A DNA stretch of 64,000 bases, taken from Hyphomicrobiales bacterium (GTDB lineage: Bacteria; Pseudomonadota; Alphaproteobacteria; Rhizobiales; Rhizobiaceae). The stretch spans positions 62,001-126,000 of the forward strand of contig UBMP01000008.1 in NCBI GenBank assembly GCA_900466575.1, written 5' to 3'. Within the stretch, counting starts at the first letter, position 1; every line of letters begins with the position of its first letter. The translations under genes were made by a program, and so were the position numbers. The notes under the pieces are model-generated. The model saw only the letters and a program-made list of their open reading frames with translations, was not told the DNA's origin and did no database searches. This document shows positions 37,777-46,186 of this stretch, one piece after another.

Positions 37777-40458
37777 ATGAATGTAGTCGTGGTGGAATCG
37801 CCTGCAAAGGCCAAGACGATCAACAAGTATCTCGGCTCCGGCTATAAGGTTCTCGCCTCGTTCGGCCATGTTCGCGATCTGCCGGCCAAAGATGGCTCGG
37901 TGCTTCCCGACCAGGATTTCGAAATGTCCTGGGAGGTCGACGCGGCCTCGGCCAAGCGCGTCAAGGACATTGCCGATGCGCTGAAGGATGCCGACGGCCT
38001 CATTCTCGCGACCGACCCTGATCGCGAAGGAGAAGCGATCTCGTGGCACGTTCTTGACCTTCTGAAGAAGAAGAAAGTGCTGGGTTCCAAGCCGGTCAAG
38101 CGCGTCGTGTTCAACGCCATCACCAAGAAGGCCGTTCTCGATGCGATGGCGCAGCCGCGTGACATCGACATCCCGCTGGTGGACGCTTATCTTGCCCGTC
38201 GCGCGCTCGATTACCTCGTCGGCTTCAACCTTTCGCCCGTTCTTTGGCGCAAGTTGCCGGGCGCGCGCTCGGCTGGCCGCGTCCAGTCGGTGGCTTTGCG
38301 CCTTGTCTGCGACCGTGAATCGGAGATCGAGCGCTTCGTTTCCGAAGAGTACTGGAACCTTTCGGCGATCCTGAAGACCCCGCGCGGGGACGAGTTCGAG
38401 GCGCGTCTGGTTTCCGCAGACGGAAAGCGTCTGCAGAGCAAGTCTATTGCCAATGGCGAACAGGCGAACAATCTGAAGGCGCTGCTCGAAGGCGCGGCTT
38501 ATGCGGTCGAGTCGGTCGAGGCAAAGCCTGTGAAGCGCAATCCCGGCCCGCCCTTCACCACCTCGACGCTCCAGCAGGCTGCCTCCTCGCGTCTCGGTTT
38601 TTCGGCCTCGCGCACGATGCAGGTCGCGCAGAAGCTCTATGAAGGCATGGATATTGGCGGGGAAACCGTCGGTCTCATTACTTATATGCGTACCGACGGC
38701 GTGCAGATGGCCCCGGAAGCGATCGACGCGGCGCGCGCCGCCATCGTTGACCAGTTCGGCGCGCGCTATTGCCCGGAAAAGCCGCGATTCTATTCCACAA
38801 AGGCCAAGAACGCCCAGGAAGCCCACGAAGCGATCCGTCCGACGGATTTCTCGCGGTCGCCCGACAAGGTGCGCCGCTTCCTCGACAGCGACCAGTTGCG
38901 CCTCTACGAACTGATCTGGAAGCGCGGCATCGCCAGCCAGATGGCGGGTGCCGAGATCGAACGGACGACGGTTGAAATCCTCGCCGATAATGCCGGCAAG
39001 AAGGCGGGCCTGCGTGCGGTCGGCTCGGTGATCCGCTTCGACGGCTTCATCGCGGCCTATACCGACCAGCGCGAAGAGAACGAGCCGTCGGAAGATGGCG
39101 ATGAAGACGGCCGCCTGCCGGAAATCAATGCGCGGGAGAAGCTCGACAAGCAGAAGGTGAATGCCTCGCAGCACTTCACCGAGCCGCCGCCGCGGTATTC
39201 GGAAGCCTCGCTCATCAAGAAGATGGAAGAGCTTGGCATCGGCCGTCCTTCGACCTATGCCGCGACGATTGCCACGCTACGTGACCGCGAATACGTGACC
39301 ATCGACAAGCGCAAGCTGATCCCGGATGCCAAGGGCCGCCTGGTCACGGCGTTCCTCGAAAATTTCTTCGCCAAGTATGTCGAGTATGATTTCACGGCGG
39401 ATCTCGAAGAAAAGCTCGACAAGATTTCCGCCGGCGAACTCGACTGGAAAAAGGTTCTCCGTGAATTCTGGAACGACTTCTTCGCCCAGATCGAGGATAC
39501 CAAGGAACTGCGCGTCACCAACGTGCTCGATGCGCTGAACGAAGCTCTCGCTCCGCTCGTCTTCCCGAAGCGCGAGGATGGGTCCGATCCGCGGATCTGC
39601 CAGGTCTGCGGCACCGGTCACCTCTCGCTGAAGCTCGGCAAGTACGGCGCCTTCGTCGGCTGCTCCAACTATCCGGAATGCAACTATACGCGCCAGCTCT
39701 CCGCTGATGCGAATGGCGATGACGCGGCAGCCGCTGACGGTCCCACCGTGCTCGGAACGGACCCGGACACCGGCGAGGAAGTGTCTCTGCGCTCCGGCCG
39801 TTTCGGACCATACGTGCAGCGCGGCGATGGCAAGGATGCCAAGCGCGCCAGCCTGCCCAAGGGGTGGAAGCCGGATACGACGACGCTGGAACGCGCTATG
39901 TCGCTGCTCTCGCTGCCGCGCGAGGTCGGTATTCATCCGGAGACGGGCAAGCCGATTTCGGCCAGCATCGGCCGCTATGGGCCGTTCCTGTTGCATGACG
40001 GCGCTTACGCGAACCTCGAATCCGTCGAGGACGTCTTCACGGTCGGCCTCAACCGCGCAGTCACGCTGATTGCAGAAAAGCAGGCGCGTGGCGGGAAGCC
40101 AGCGCGGGCAGGCGCGACGGCGCTGAAGGAACTCGGCGATCATCCGAGTGGCGGCCCCATCACCGTTCGCGAAGGGCGTTACGGGCCTTACGTCAACTGG
40201 GGCAAGGTCAATGCGACGCTGCCGCGCGGCAAGGATCCGCAATCGGTAACGGTCGAAGAGGCCTTGGCGCTCATCGCCGCGAAGGCGGGCAAGGAACCTG
40301 CGCCCAAGGCGAAGAGTTCAAAGGCCAAGGCGAGCAAGACGACCAAGGCCGCAGCAGCCGACAAGCCGGCAGCGGCGAAGACTGCCAAGACCGCTGCAAA
40401 AGCAAAAGCCCCCGCAAAGGTTAAGGCTCCGGCCAAGGCGAAGGCCAAGAAGGACTGA
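37777..40458 (+). CDS. topA: DNA topoisomerase I
   Basis: Type IA topoisomerase that relaxes negative supercoils. 893 residues: TOPRIM domain at the start (NVVVVESPAKAKTINKYLG, with acidic TDPDREGEAISWH), the active-site Tyr in GLITYMRTDGV near residue 307, one four-Cys zinc ribbon (CQVCGTGHLSLKLGKYGAF then GCSNYPEC) near 609, further degenerate C-terminal repeats (GPYV motifs) and a Lys/Ala-rich tail of about 50 residues typical of alphaproteobacterial TopA. Confidence 0.98.
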   Translation: MNVVVVESPAKAKTINKYLGSGYKVLASFGHVRDLPAKDGSVLPDQDFEMSWEVDAASAKRVKDIADALKDADGLILATDPDREGEAISWHVLDLLKKKKVLGSKPVKRVVFNAITKKAVLDAMAQPRDIDIPLVDAYLARRALDYLVGFNLSPVLWRKLPGARSAGRVQSVALRLVCDRESEIERFVSEEYWNLSAILKTPRGDEFEARLVSADGKRLQSKSIANGEQANNLKALLEGAAYAVESVEAKPVKRNPGPPFTTSTLQQAASSRLGFSASRTMQVAQKLYEGMDIGGETVGLITYMRTDGVQMAPEAIDAARAAIVDQFGARYCPEKPRFYSTKAKNAQEAHEAIRPTDFSRSPDKVRRFLDSDQLRLYELIWKRGIASQMAGAEIERTTVEILADNAGKKAGLRAVGSVIRFDGFIAAYTDQREENEPSEDGDEDGRLPEINAREKLDKQKVNASQHFTEPPPRYSEASLIKKMEELGIGRPSTYAATIATLRDREYVTIDKRKLIPDAKGRLVTAFLENFFAKYVEYDFTADLEEKLDKISAGELDWKKVLREFWNDFFAQIEDTKELRVTNVLDALNEALAPLVFPKREDGSDPRICQVCGTGHLSLKLGKYGAFVGCSNYPECNYTRQLSADANGDDAAAADGPTVLGTDPDTGEEVSLRSGRFGPYVQRGDGKDAKRASLPKGWKPDTTTLERAMSLLSLPREVGIHPETGKPISASIGRYGPFLLHDGAYANLESVEDVFTVGLNRAVTLIAEKQARGGKPARAGATALKELGDHPSGGPITVREGRYGPYVNWGKVNATLPRGKDPQSVTVEEALALIAAKAGKEPAPKAKSSKAKASKTTKAAAADKPAAAKTAKTAAKAKAPAKVKAPAKAKAKKD

Positions 40459-40461
40459 CGC

Positions 40462-42825
40462 ATGGCACGAAAGCGGCACGATGACATCGATGGTGCCGTC
40501 AATCACGGCACGGAACCAGGCCGCAGAGCCAAGCGTGGCGGAAAATCTGCCGCGCCGGCTCCGGATTTCGTCTATGGCGAATTGCCGTCGCGCGAAGTCG
40601 TGTTGCGCTTCATTGCCGATCATCCGCAAAAGGCCTCCAAGCGCGAGCTTTACAAGGCCTTCGGCATCAAGGGTGACGACCGCATTGCGTTGAAAGACAT
40701 GCTGCGTGATCTCGAAGACGAAGGCATGGTCGAGAAAAACCGCAAGTCGCTGGTGCGTCCCGGTGCGTTGCCGCCGGTCACTGTTCTCGACATCACCGTG
40801 CGCGGCAAGGATGGCGAGCTGATCGCGCGGCCGGCCGAATGGCTGGACGAGATGGGCGTCGCTCCCGCGGTGGCGATCCGTCAATCCTCGAATGCCGGGC
40901 GGTCAGGGCGTGACAAGGCTCCGGTGGCCGGTCTTGGTGACCGAGTGCTGGCGAAGATTTTCCCGGCGAGCGATCGCGGTGGCCCTGCCTATACAGCGCG
41001 GGTCATCAAGGTTCTCGACAAGCGCAAGAATGCCGGCATGGGCGTCTTCAAGACGACACCCGGCGGTGGCGGCCGCGTGCTGCCCATCGAGCGGCGCGGC
41101 GAAGAGTTGGTGGTCGATCCGGATTATACCGGCGACGCACAGGACGGCGATCTGGTCGAGATCGAAACGCTGCGCATCGGCCGTTACGGGCTGGCCCGCG
41201 CTAAGGTCCTCTCCGTCATCGGCTCGGTCGCATCCGAAAAGGCGATCTCGATGATCGCCATCCATGCCCACGGCATTCCTTACATTTTCCCTGACAAGGT
41301 GATGGCCGAGGCCGAAGCCGCCAAGCCCGCCACGATGTCGAAGCGCGAGGACTGGCGGAAGCTGCCGCTGATCACCATCGACCCGGCAGACGCCAAGGAC
41401 CACGACGATGCGGTCTATGCCGAGAACGATCCCTCGCCCGACAATCCCGGCGGCGTGATCGTCACCGTCGCGATTGCCGACGTGTCCTGGTATGTCCGCC
41501 CAAATTCACCGCTGGACCGCGAGGCGCTGAAGCGCGGCAACTCAGTCTATTTCCCCGATCGCGTCGTGCCGATGCTACCGGAGCGGATTTCCAACGATTT
41601 GTGTTCGCTGCGCGAGGGCGAAGATCGCCCCGCGATTGCCGTGCGCATGGTCTTCTCCCACCAAGGGCGCAAGGCGGGGCACACCTTCCACCGCATCATG
41701 ATGAAGAGCGCGGCCAAGCTCTCCTACCAGCAGGCTCAGGCGGCCATCGATGGCGCACCGGACGACAAGACCGGACCGCTGCTCGACACGATCCTGAAGC
41801 CGCTGTGGCATGCCTATCGCATCATGTCGATTGGGCGGGACCGGCGGCAGCCCCTCGAACTCGACCTTCCGGAACGCAAGATCCTGCTGAAGAGCGACGG
41901 CACGGTAGACCGTGTCTTCGTGCCGCCGCGTCTCGACGCGCATCGGCTGATCGAAGAAATGATGATCCAGGCGAACGTCGCCGCCGCCGAGACACTGGAA
42001 AAGGCGCGCCAGCCCCTGCTCTATCGCGTCCACGACACGCCGTCGCTTGCCAAGCAGGAGGTGCTGCGCGAGTTCCTGGGCACGCTCGAAATGTCGCTGG
42101 CGCGCGGCAATCTTCGCTCGAGCCATTTCAACCAGATCCTCGACAAGGCGAGGTCTACGCCAGTGGAAACGATGGTGTCCGAAATGGTGCTGCGTTCGCA
42201 AAGCCAGGCGATCTACAGCCCGGAAAATCTCGGGCATTTCGGTCTTAACCTGATGAAATACGCGCATTTCACCTCGCCGATCCGCCGCTACTCCGACCTC
42301 ATCGTCCATCGCGGTCTGGTCAAGGCGCTGAATCTCGGCGAAGGCGGGCTGACAATGGAAGAGGAAGAAGTCCTCGACGACATCGCCGCCGAAATCTCGA
42401 CCTTCGAGCGCCGCGCCATGAAGGCCGAGCGGGATACGGTCGATCGACTGATCGCGCATCATCTGGCAGGCCGCATCGGCGAGAGTTTCGACGGGCGCGT
42501 TTCGGGTGTCACCAAGTCGGGACTCTTCATCTCATTGCCACAGTTCGGCGCGGATGGCTTCGTGCCTGTCTCGACACTGGGCATGGACTATTTCATATAT
42601 GACGAGGCACATCAGGCGCTGACGGGCGAGAAGACGGGACTCGGCTATCGGTTGGGTGATAATGTCGAGGTGCGGCTGGCCGAAGCAATCCCGCTTGCCG
42701 GGTCACTGCGGTTTGAAATGCTGAGCGAGGGCCGGCGGATGCCGACGGGGGCGCGCTCTTTCCACAAGTCAGGCCGCAAGCCTGTCAAACGGCCGGGAAC
42801 ACGGCCGCCGCGTGGCCGCCGCTGA
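40462..42825 (+). CDS. rnr: Ribonuclease R
   Basis: 3'-5' processive exoribonuclease of the RNB family that degrades structured RNA. 787 residues: N-terminal winged-helix region (FIADHPQKASKRELYKAFGI), cold-shock domains, RNB catalytic domain with the acidic cluster TIDPADAKDHDDAVYAEND near 310-325, and a C-terminal S1 domain (about 670-755). It starts 3 bases after the topA stop and is probably co-transcribed with it. Confidence 0.97.
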   Translation: MARKRHDDIDGAVNHGTEPGRRAKRGGKSAAPAPDFVYGELPSREVVLRFIADHPQKASKRELYKAFGIKGDDRIALKDMLRDLEDEGMVEKNRKSLVRPGALPPVTVLDITVRGKDGELIARPAEWLDEMGVAPAVAIRQSSNAGRSGRDKAPVAGLGDRVLAKIFPASDRGGPAYTARVIKVLDKRKNAGMGVFKTTPGGGGRVLPIERRGEELVVDPDYTGDAQDGDLVEIETLRIGRYGLARAKVLSVIGSVASEKAISMIAIHAHGIPYIFPDKVMAEAEAAKPATMSKREDWRKLPLITIDPADAKDHDDAVYAENDPSPDNPGGVIVTVAIADVSWYVRPNSPLDREALKRGNSVYFPDRVVPMLPERISNDLCSLREGEDRPAIAVRMVFSHQGRKAGHTFHRIMMKSAAKLSYQQAQAAIDGAPDDKTGPLLDTILKPLWHAYRIMSIGRDRRQPLELDLPERKILLKSDGTVDRVFVPPRLDAHRLIEEMMIQANVAAAETLEKARQPLLYRVHDTPSLAKQEVLREFLGTLEMSLARGNLRSSHFNQILDKARSTPVETMVSEMVLRSQSQAIYSPENLGHFGLNLMKYAHFTSPIRRYSDLIVHRGLVKALNLGEGGLTMEEEEVLDDIAAEISTFERRAMKAERDTVDRLIAHHLAGRIGESFDGRVSGVTKSGLFISLPQFGADGFVPVSTLGMDYFIYDEAHQALTGEKTGLGYRLGDNVEVRLAEAIPLAGSLRFEMLSEGRRMPTGARSFHKSGRKPVKRPGTRPPRGRR

Positions 42826-42844
42826 GCGGACATGCCTTTATTCT

Positions 42845-42895
42845 TGACGCATTTCAGAATGGAAAACCGGTTCCCGCTTTCCTGGAAATGCCTTG
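42845..42895. repeat. Palindromic intergenic element of the rhizobial dispersed type
   Basis: Outer arms GCATTTC (42849-42855) and GAAATGC (42885-42891), inner arms GGAAA (42861-42865) and TTTCC (42878-42882), centre with AACCGGTTCCCGC. From memory this resembles the short palindromes scattered between genes in Rhizobium and Agrobacterium genomes; only this one clear copy lies in the window. Confidence 0.5.
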
Positions 42896-42922
42896 AGCCT
42901 TCGGGCGCAAATGGGAGGCAAC

Positions 42923-43360
42923 ATGATGGGTACACAGAGCGAGATCGTGTTTGAGGAGGATCATCGTCCACTTTGGCGTTCGATCCGGCGCGGCCTTCTC
43001 AGCTCCTGCCCCGCCTGCGGTTCGAGCAGGCTGTTCAAATCGTTTCTGAAGCCTGTTGATGCCTGTGCGGCCTGTGGAACGGATTTTACGGCGCAGCGCG
43101 CGGACGACTTGCCACCCTACATCGTCATCGTGATCGTGGGCCATGTTCTCCTGACCGCTTACATGCTGACGGACAATATGCTTCCCCAGGCGCTCTGGGT
43201 GCAGTTCCTCATCTGGGTTCCCCTCACGATCCTTTGCGCTGTCGCCATCATCCAGCCCATCAAGGGCGGCGTCATTGGCCTGCAATGGGCGTTGCGTATG
43301 CACGGCTTTGGCGGCATCGACCCCAACGACCCGAAAGAGGAGCCGGAGGACTGGAAATGA
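42923..43360 (+). CDS. DUF983 family membrane protein
   Basis: 145-residue protein: cytoplasmic N-terminal segment with two CxxC pairs (SSCPACGSSRLF and DACAACGTDF), likely a zinc-binding ribbon, then two membrane segments (about 75-115). Function unknown; the family is common in alphaproteobacteria. Of the nearby ATGs, 42923 is favoured by GGGAGG 4 bases upstream. Its stop overlaps the Nudix start by 4 bases. Confidence 0.87.
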   Translation: MMGTQSEIVFEEDHRPLWRSIRRGLLSSCPACGSSRLFKSFLKPVDACAACGTDFTAQRADDLPPYIVIVIVGHVLLTAYMLTDNMLPQALWVQFLIWVPLTILCAVAIIQPIKGGVIGLQWALRMHGFGGIDPNDPKEEPEDWK

Positions 43361-44079
43361 CAGACGCACCGGGCGTGGCGCATCTTCCAAGTACCGCGGT
43401 CCTCGCTGCCCAGGGAGGATATCCGACCCTGCGTCCGCGCGATGCGGCAACTCTGCTCCTCATGAGGCGAGACCAGGGAAAGACGCAGGTTCTCTCCGGG
43501 CGGCGCAGCGACAAGCACAAGTTCATGCCGGGCGTCTATGTGTTTCCAGGTGGGCGTCGCGATCCGACCGATTCGCGAGTGCCGGTTTCAGGTGCGCTGG
43601 CGGACAACATTGCGCGCAAGCTTGCGTACAAATCGGGCGCGCGGATGACGGAGGCGCGGATGCGCGCGCTCGCAGTGGCCGCCATCCGCGAAACCTACGA
43701 GGAGGCTGGACTTGCAATTGGCCAGCCACATGGCAAGCCTAAGGCTGCGCTACCCTTCACGCCCGATATCGGCGCGCTGCGGCTCGTCGGTCGCGCGATC
43801 ACGCCACCTGGCCGCTCGCGGCGTTTCGACACGCGTTTCTTCGCGCTGTTTGCCGATGAGGTGAACCTCGACCTTTCCGGGTTGTGTCCGAGCGCTGAGC
43901 TTGAAGCGCTGGAATGGGTGAATGTCGACGAAATCGGTGACCTCAAAATGCCCGGCATTACGCTGGCTATCCTCGCGGATATCGGAGCCATGCTGAAGAT
44001 TTCGCCGGAACTGACTGTCGACCTGCCCGTTCCCTTCTATTACATGCGCAGCGGCAAGTTCATCCGCGAAGAGATTTGA
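43357..44079 (+). CDS. Nudix hydrolase with insertion in the Nudix box
   Basis: 240-residue Nudix-fold hydrolase. The box is split: the leading part VFPGGRRDPTDSR is separated by roughly 40 residues from AAIRETYEEAGLAI, which holds the REx2EE metal-binding core. A similar insertion is known in mammalian NUDT19, a CoA diphosphatase, so a CoA or acyl-CoA substrate is possible but unproven. ATG 43357 overlaps the DUF983 stop and follows GGAGGA. Confidence 0.88.
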   Translation: MTDAPGVAHLPSTAVLAAQGGYPTLRPRDAATLLLMRRDQGKTQVLSGRRSDKHKFMPGVYVFPGGRRDPTDSRVPVSGALADNIARKLAYKSGARMTEARMRALAVAAIRETYEEAGLAIGQPHGKPKAALPFTPDIGALRLVGRAITPPGRSRRFDTRFFALFADEVNLDLSGLCPSAELEALEWVNVDEIGDLKMPGITLAILADIGAMLKISPELTVDLPVPFYYMRSGKFIREEI

Positions 44080-44086
44080 GACTTTC

Positions 44087-45286
44087 ATGGAATTGCCAGT
44101 GCAGAAGAGTTCGCAAGATCAAGAGAATATCCGGTGGCCCTCCTTCATCGCCGCCACAGCGTCGGTGACGGCCGTTGGCGTTGCCATTGGTCTCGGCCTT
44201 CCTCTCCTGTCGATGATTCTGGAAAAGCGCGGCGTGCCGTCGACCCTGATCGGGCTGAACTCCGCCATGGCCGGCATCGCCGCCATGGCGGCGGCACCCG
44301 TGACGACCAAGCTCGTCCATCGCTTCAGCGTGCCCGCTACCATGATCGGCGCCGTGCTACTTGCAGCACTCAGTGCGCCTGGCTTCTATTTCGCGACCAA
44401 TTTCTGGCTGTGGTTCCCGCTGCGAATCGTCTTCCACGGAGCCACGACTACGCTCTTCATCCTGTCCGAGTTCTGGATCAACGCTTCTGCACCACCCAAA
44501 AAGCGGGGATTGGCACTCGGCGTCTATGCCACCGTACTTTCCATAGGGTTTGCTCTGGGGCCGCTCATCTTTGCGCGAATCGGTAGCGACGGGTTGCTTC
44601 CCTTCCTGGTGGGTGCCGTCGCCTTGCTGATTGCCGGCATTCCCGTCTTTATCGCTCGTGGCGAATGTCCGGTGATTGACGAAAAGCCGGAACTTCACTT
44701 CATGCGCTACATCCTCCTGGTTCCGACAGCGACGGCGGCTGTGTTCGTCTTCGGAGCGGTCGAGGCCGGCGGTCTGTCCCTCTTCCCGATCTATGCAACG
44801 CGTAGCGGCTTTTCGGAGGCACAGGCGGCGTTGCTGCTGACGCTGATGGGCATTGGCAACATGCTCTTCCAGATCCCGTTGGGGCTGATCTCCGACCGCC
44901 TGAAGGACCGGCGTATCCTTTTGTTCGCCATGGCCTTTTGTGGCCTCATAGGGGCTTTCACGCTGCCACTGCTCTCCGATAGCTGGGAGTTGCTAGCTAT
45001 TGTCCTTCTCTTCTGGGGTGGCTCCGTCGCCGGTCTCTACACCGTCGGTCTCAGCCATCTCGGATCGAGGCTGACAGGGGCAGATCTTGCCGCAGCAAAC
45101 GCCGCGTTCATCTTCTGTTATGCGGTCGGAACGGTCGCCGGTCCTCAGGTGATCGGCGCGGCCATGGATGCAAGCGCAAAATATGGCTACGGGCAGCAAG
45201 GCTTTGCCTGGGCAATTGCCTTCTTCTTCGGCCTCTATTTCGTGCTTTCCGGGGTGCGAATGATTTTCCGACCCAAAAAGGCTTGA
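44087..45286 (+). CDS. MFS transporter (YcaD-like)
   Basis: 399-residue major facilitator with about 12 hydrophobic segments; LGLPLLSMILEKRGVPSTLI and the mid-protein loop GLISDRLKDRRILLFAMAF match the YcaD/small-molecule efflux sub-group. Substrate unknown. It starts 7 bases after the Nudix gene and its 3' end contains the -35 element of the rpmG promoter. Confidence 0.88.
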   Translation: MELPVQKSSQDQENIRWPSFIAATASVTAVGVAIGLGLPLLSMILEKRGVPSTLIGLNSAMAGIAAMAAAPVTTKLVHRFSVPATMIGAVLLAALSAPGFYFATNFWLWFPLRIVFHGATTTLFILSEFWINASAPPKKRGLALGVYATVLSIGFALGPLIFARIGSDGLLPFLVGAVALLIAGIPVFIARGECPVIDEKPELHFMRYILLVPTATAAVFVFGAVEAGGLSLFPIYATRSGFSEAQAALLLTLMGIGNMLFQIPLGLISDRLKDRRILLFAMAFCGLIGAFTLPLLSDSWELLAIVLLFWGGSVAGLYTVGLSHLGSRLTGADLAAANAAFIFCYAVGTVAGPQVIGAAMDASAKYGYGQQGFAWAIAFFFGLYFVLSGVRMIFRPKKA

Positions 45287-45310
45287 CTTTTCGGGCGCGA
45301 TTTGTAGTTT
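45282..45310 (+). promoter_or_regulatory. Housekeeping promoter of rpmG
   Basis: CTTGAC (45282-45287), 17 bases, TAGTTT (45305-45310). The -35 is a perfect alphaproteobacterial match and overlaps the stop codon of the MFS gene. Predicted leader about 60 bases. Confidence 0.7.
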
Positions 45311-45375
45311 CGCGCCAGATTTCGCCTGAGCCGGATACACCGCTTCGGCGACGCTTTTTATTGAGGCACTGAAAA

Positions 45376-45543
45376 ATGGCGAAAGCAACCACCATCAAGA
45401 TCAAGCTTCTGTCGACTGCCGACACGGGCTTCTTCTACGTCACCACGAAGAACAGCCGTACCATGACGGACAAGATGACGAAGACGAAGTACGACCCGGT
45501 CGTCAAGAAGCACGTCGAGTTCAAGGAAACGAAGATCAAGTAA
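45376..45543 (+). CDS. rpmG: 50S ribosomal protein L33
   Basis: 55-residue ribosomal protein beginning [20 protein letters not shown] and ending [12 protein letters not shown], the expected length. It belongs to the cysteine-free (zinc-independent) L33 type: no CxxC pairs are present. It stands alone with its own promoter and a strong terminator. Confidence 0.97.
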   Translation: MAKATTIKIKLLSTADTGFFYVTTKNSRTMTDKMTKTKYDPVVKKHVEFKETKIK

Positions 45544-45570
45544 TACGCTTGATCCACTTTCGTTTCAGAT

Positions 45571-45594
45571 CGGGGCCGCAAGGCCCCGTTTTCT
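45571..45594 (+). terminator. Rho-independent terminator of rpmG
   Basis: CGGGGCC (45571-45577), GCAA loop, GGCCCCG (45582-45588), then TTTTCTTTT. Perfect 7-bp GC stem with a tetraloop, 27 bases after the rpmG stop. Confidence 0.9.
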
Positions 45595-45706
45595 TTTGTG
45601 CGCACACCAACGATCAAGCGTCACTAAACTCTGCACGACATCGACCGTGCGCGGCGCGATGAGGCACAACACAATCTTCCAAAATGGCGATTTTATAGAA
45701 GTCGGC

Positions 45707-45765
45707 GGCTGACCAGCTCACGGAGGCGGCACGAGGAAACCGCTCAAACCGCGCGCTGGTCAGCC
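45707..45765. repeat. 11-bp inverted repeat, possible structured RNA
   Basis: GGCTGACCAGC (45707-45717) is the exact reverse complement of GCTGGTCAGCC (45755-45765). The 37-base spacer holds a shorter imperfect pairing (GAGGCGG with CCGCTC). Folded as RNA this is a roughly 59-base hairpin. No T tract follows on either strand, so it is not a simple terminator. Confidence 0.6.
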
Positions 45766-46016
45766 AACCCCACGACCCAGGAGATGCGGCGGACCTGACA
45801 TCATGGGGTAACCAAGGAACTTATGACATTCCTCATTGCCTAAAAGATCACCCGGTTTTTTAAAAAAATCAACGATTTCTTAACCAGAGGAAGGATTGAG
45901 TTCATTTGAAGGTTAATTTTAGGGCGTTTTGACTAGGATTTTCGGTCGAAAACTATCTTTAATTCGAAGATTTCCATCATCTAGGAAATATTTATATTCA
46001 ACGACAATGCTACTGC

Positions 46017-46032
46017 GTGATGATATCATCAC
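46017..46032. repeat. 16-bp perfect palindrome
   Basis: GTGATGATATCATCAC reads identically on both strands. It lies in the AT-rich part of the rpmG-pleD gap, about 155 bases beyond the pleD stop. It could be a dimeric regulator site or the remnant of a control region; no adjacent promoter was recognised. Confidence 0.55.
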
Positions 46033-46186
46033 CGCAATTCTGAATTTTCATATTTGAAAACAATAGATTATGTGCGCCACCTGCAGCGATGTCAGGGCGG
46101 GTGTGTCACTCCGGGTCAGATGCTCGCGTGCCGATATTACGTTACGGCACCTCTACAACCACCGGAATCGAAAGTTGTGGAAAGTT

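Larger units (their letters stand above)
45596..46186. other. Long rpmG-pleD intergenic region
   Basis: About 590 bases between the convergent rpmG and pleD with no credible gene. The first part (to about 45800) is GC-rich and contains an 11-bp inverted repeat. The middle (about 45840-46070) is strongly AT-rich with runs of T and A, unlike the surrounding chromosome, and carries a 16-bp palindrome. A 69-codon frame at 46054-46263 overlaps pleD and lacks a ribosome binding site. Confidence 0.6.

Noticed and set aside
45840-45910. CtrA-like sites near the divK-pleD operon
   Set aside because: TTAA words occur in the AT-rich gap but never as TTAA-N7-TTAA, and they lie downstream of pleD rather than upstream of divK.
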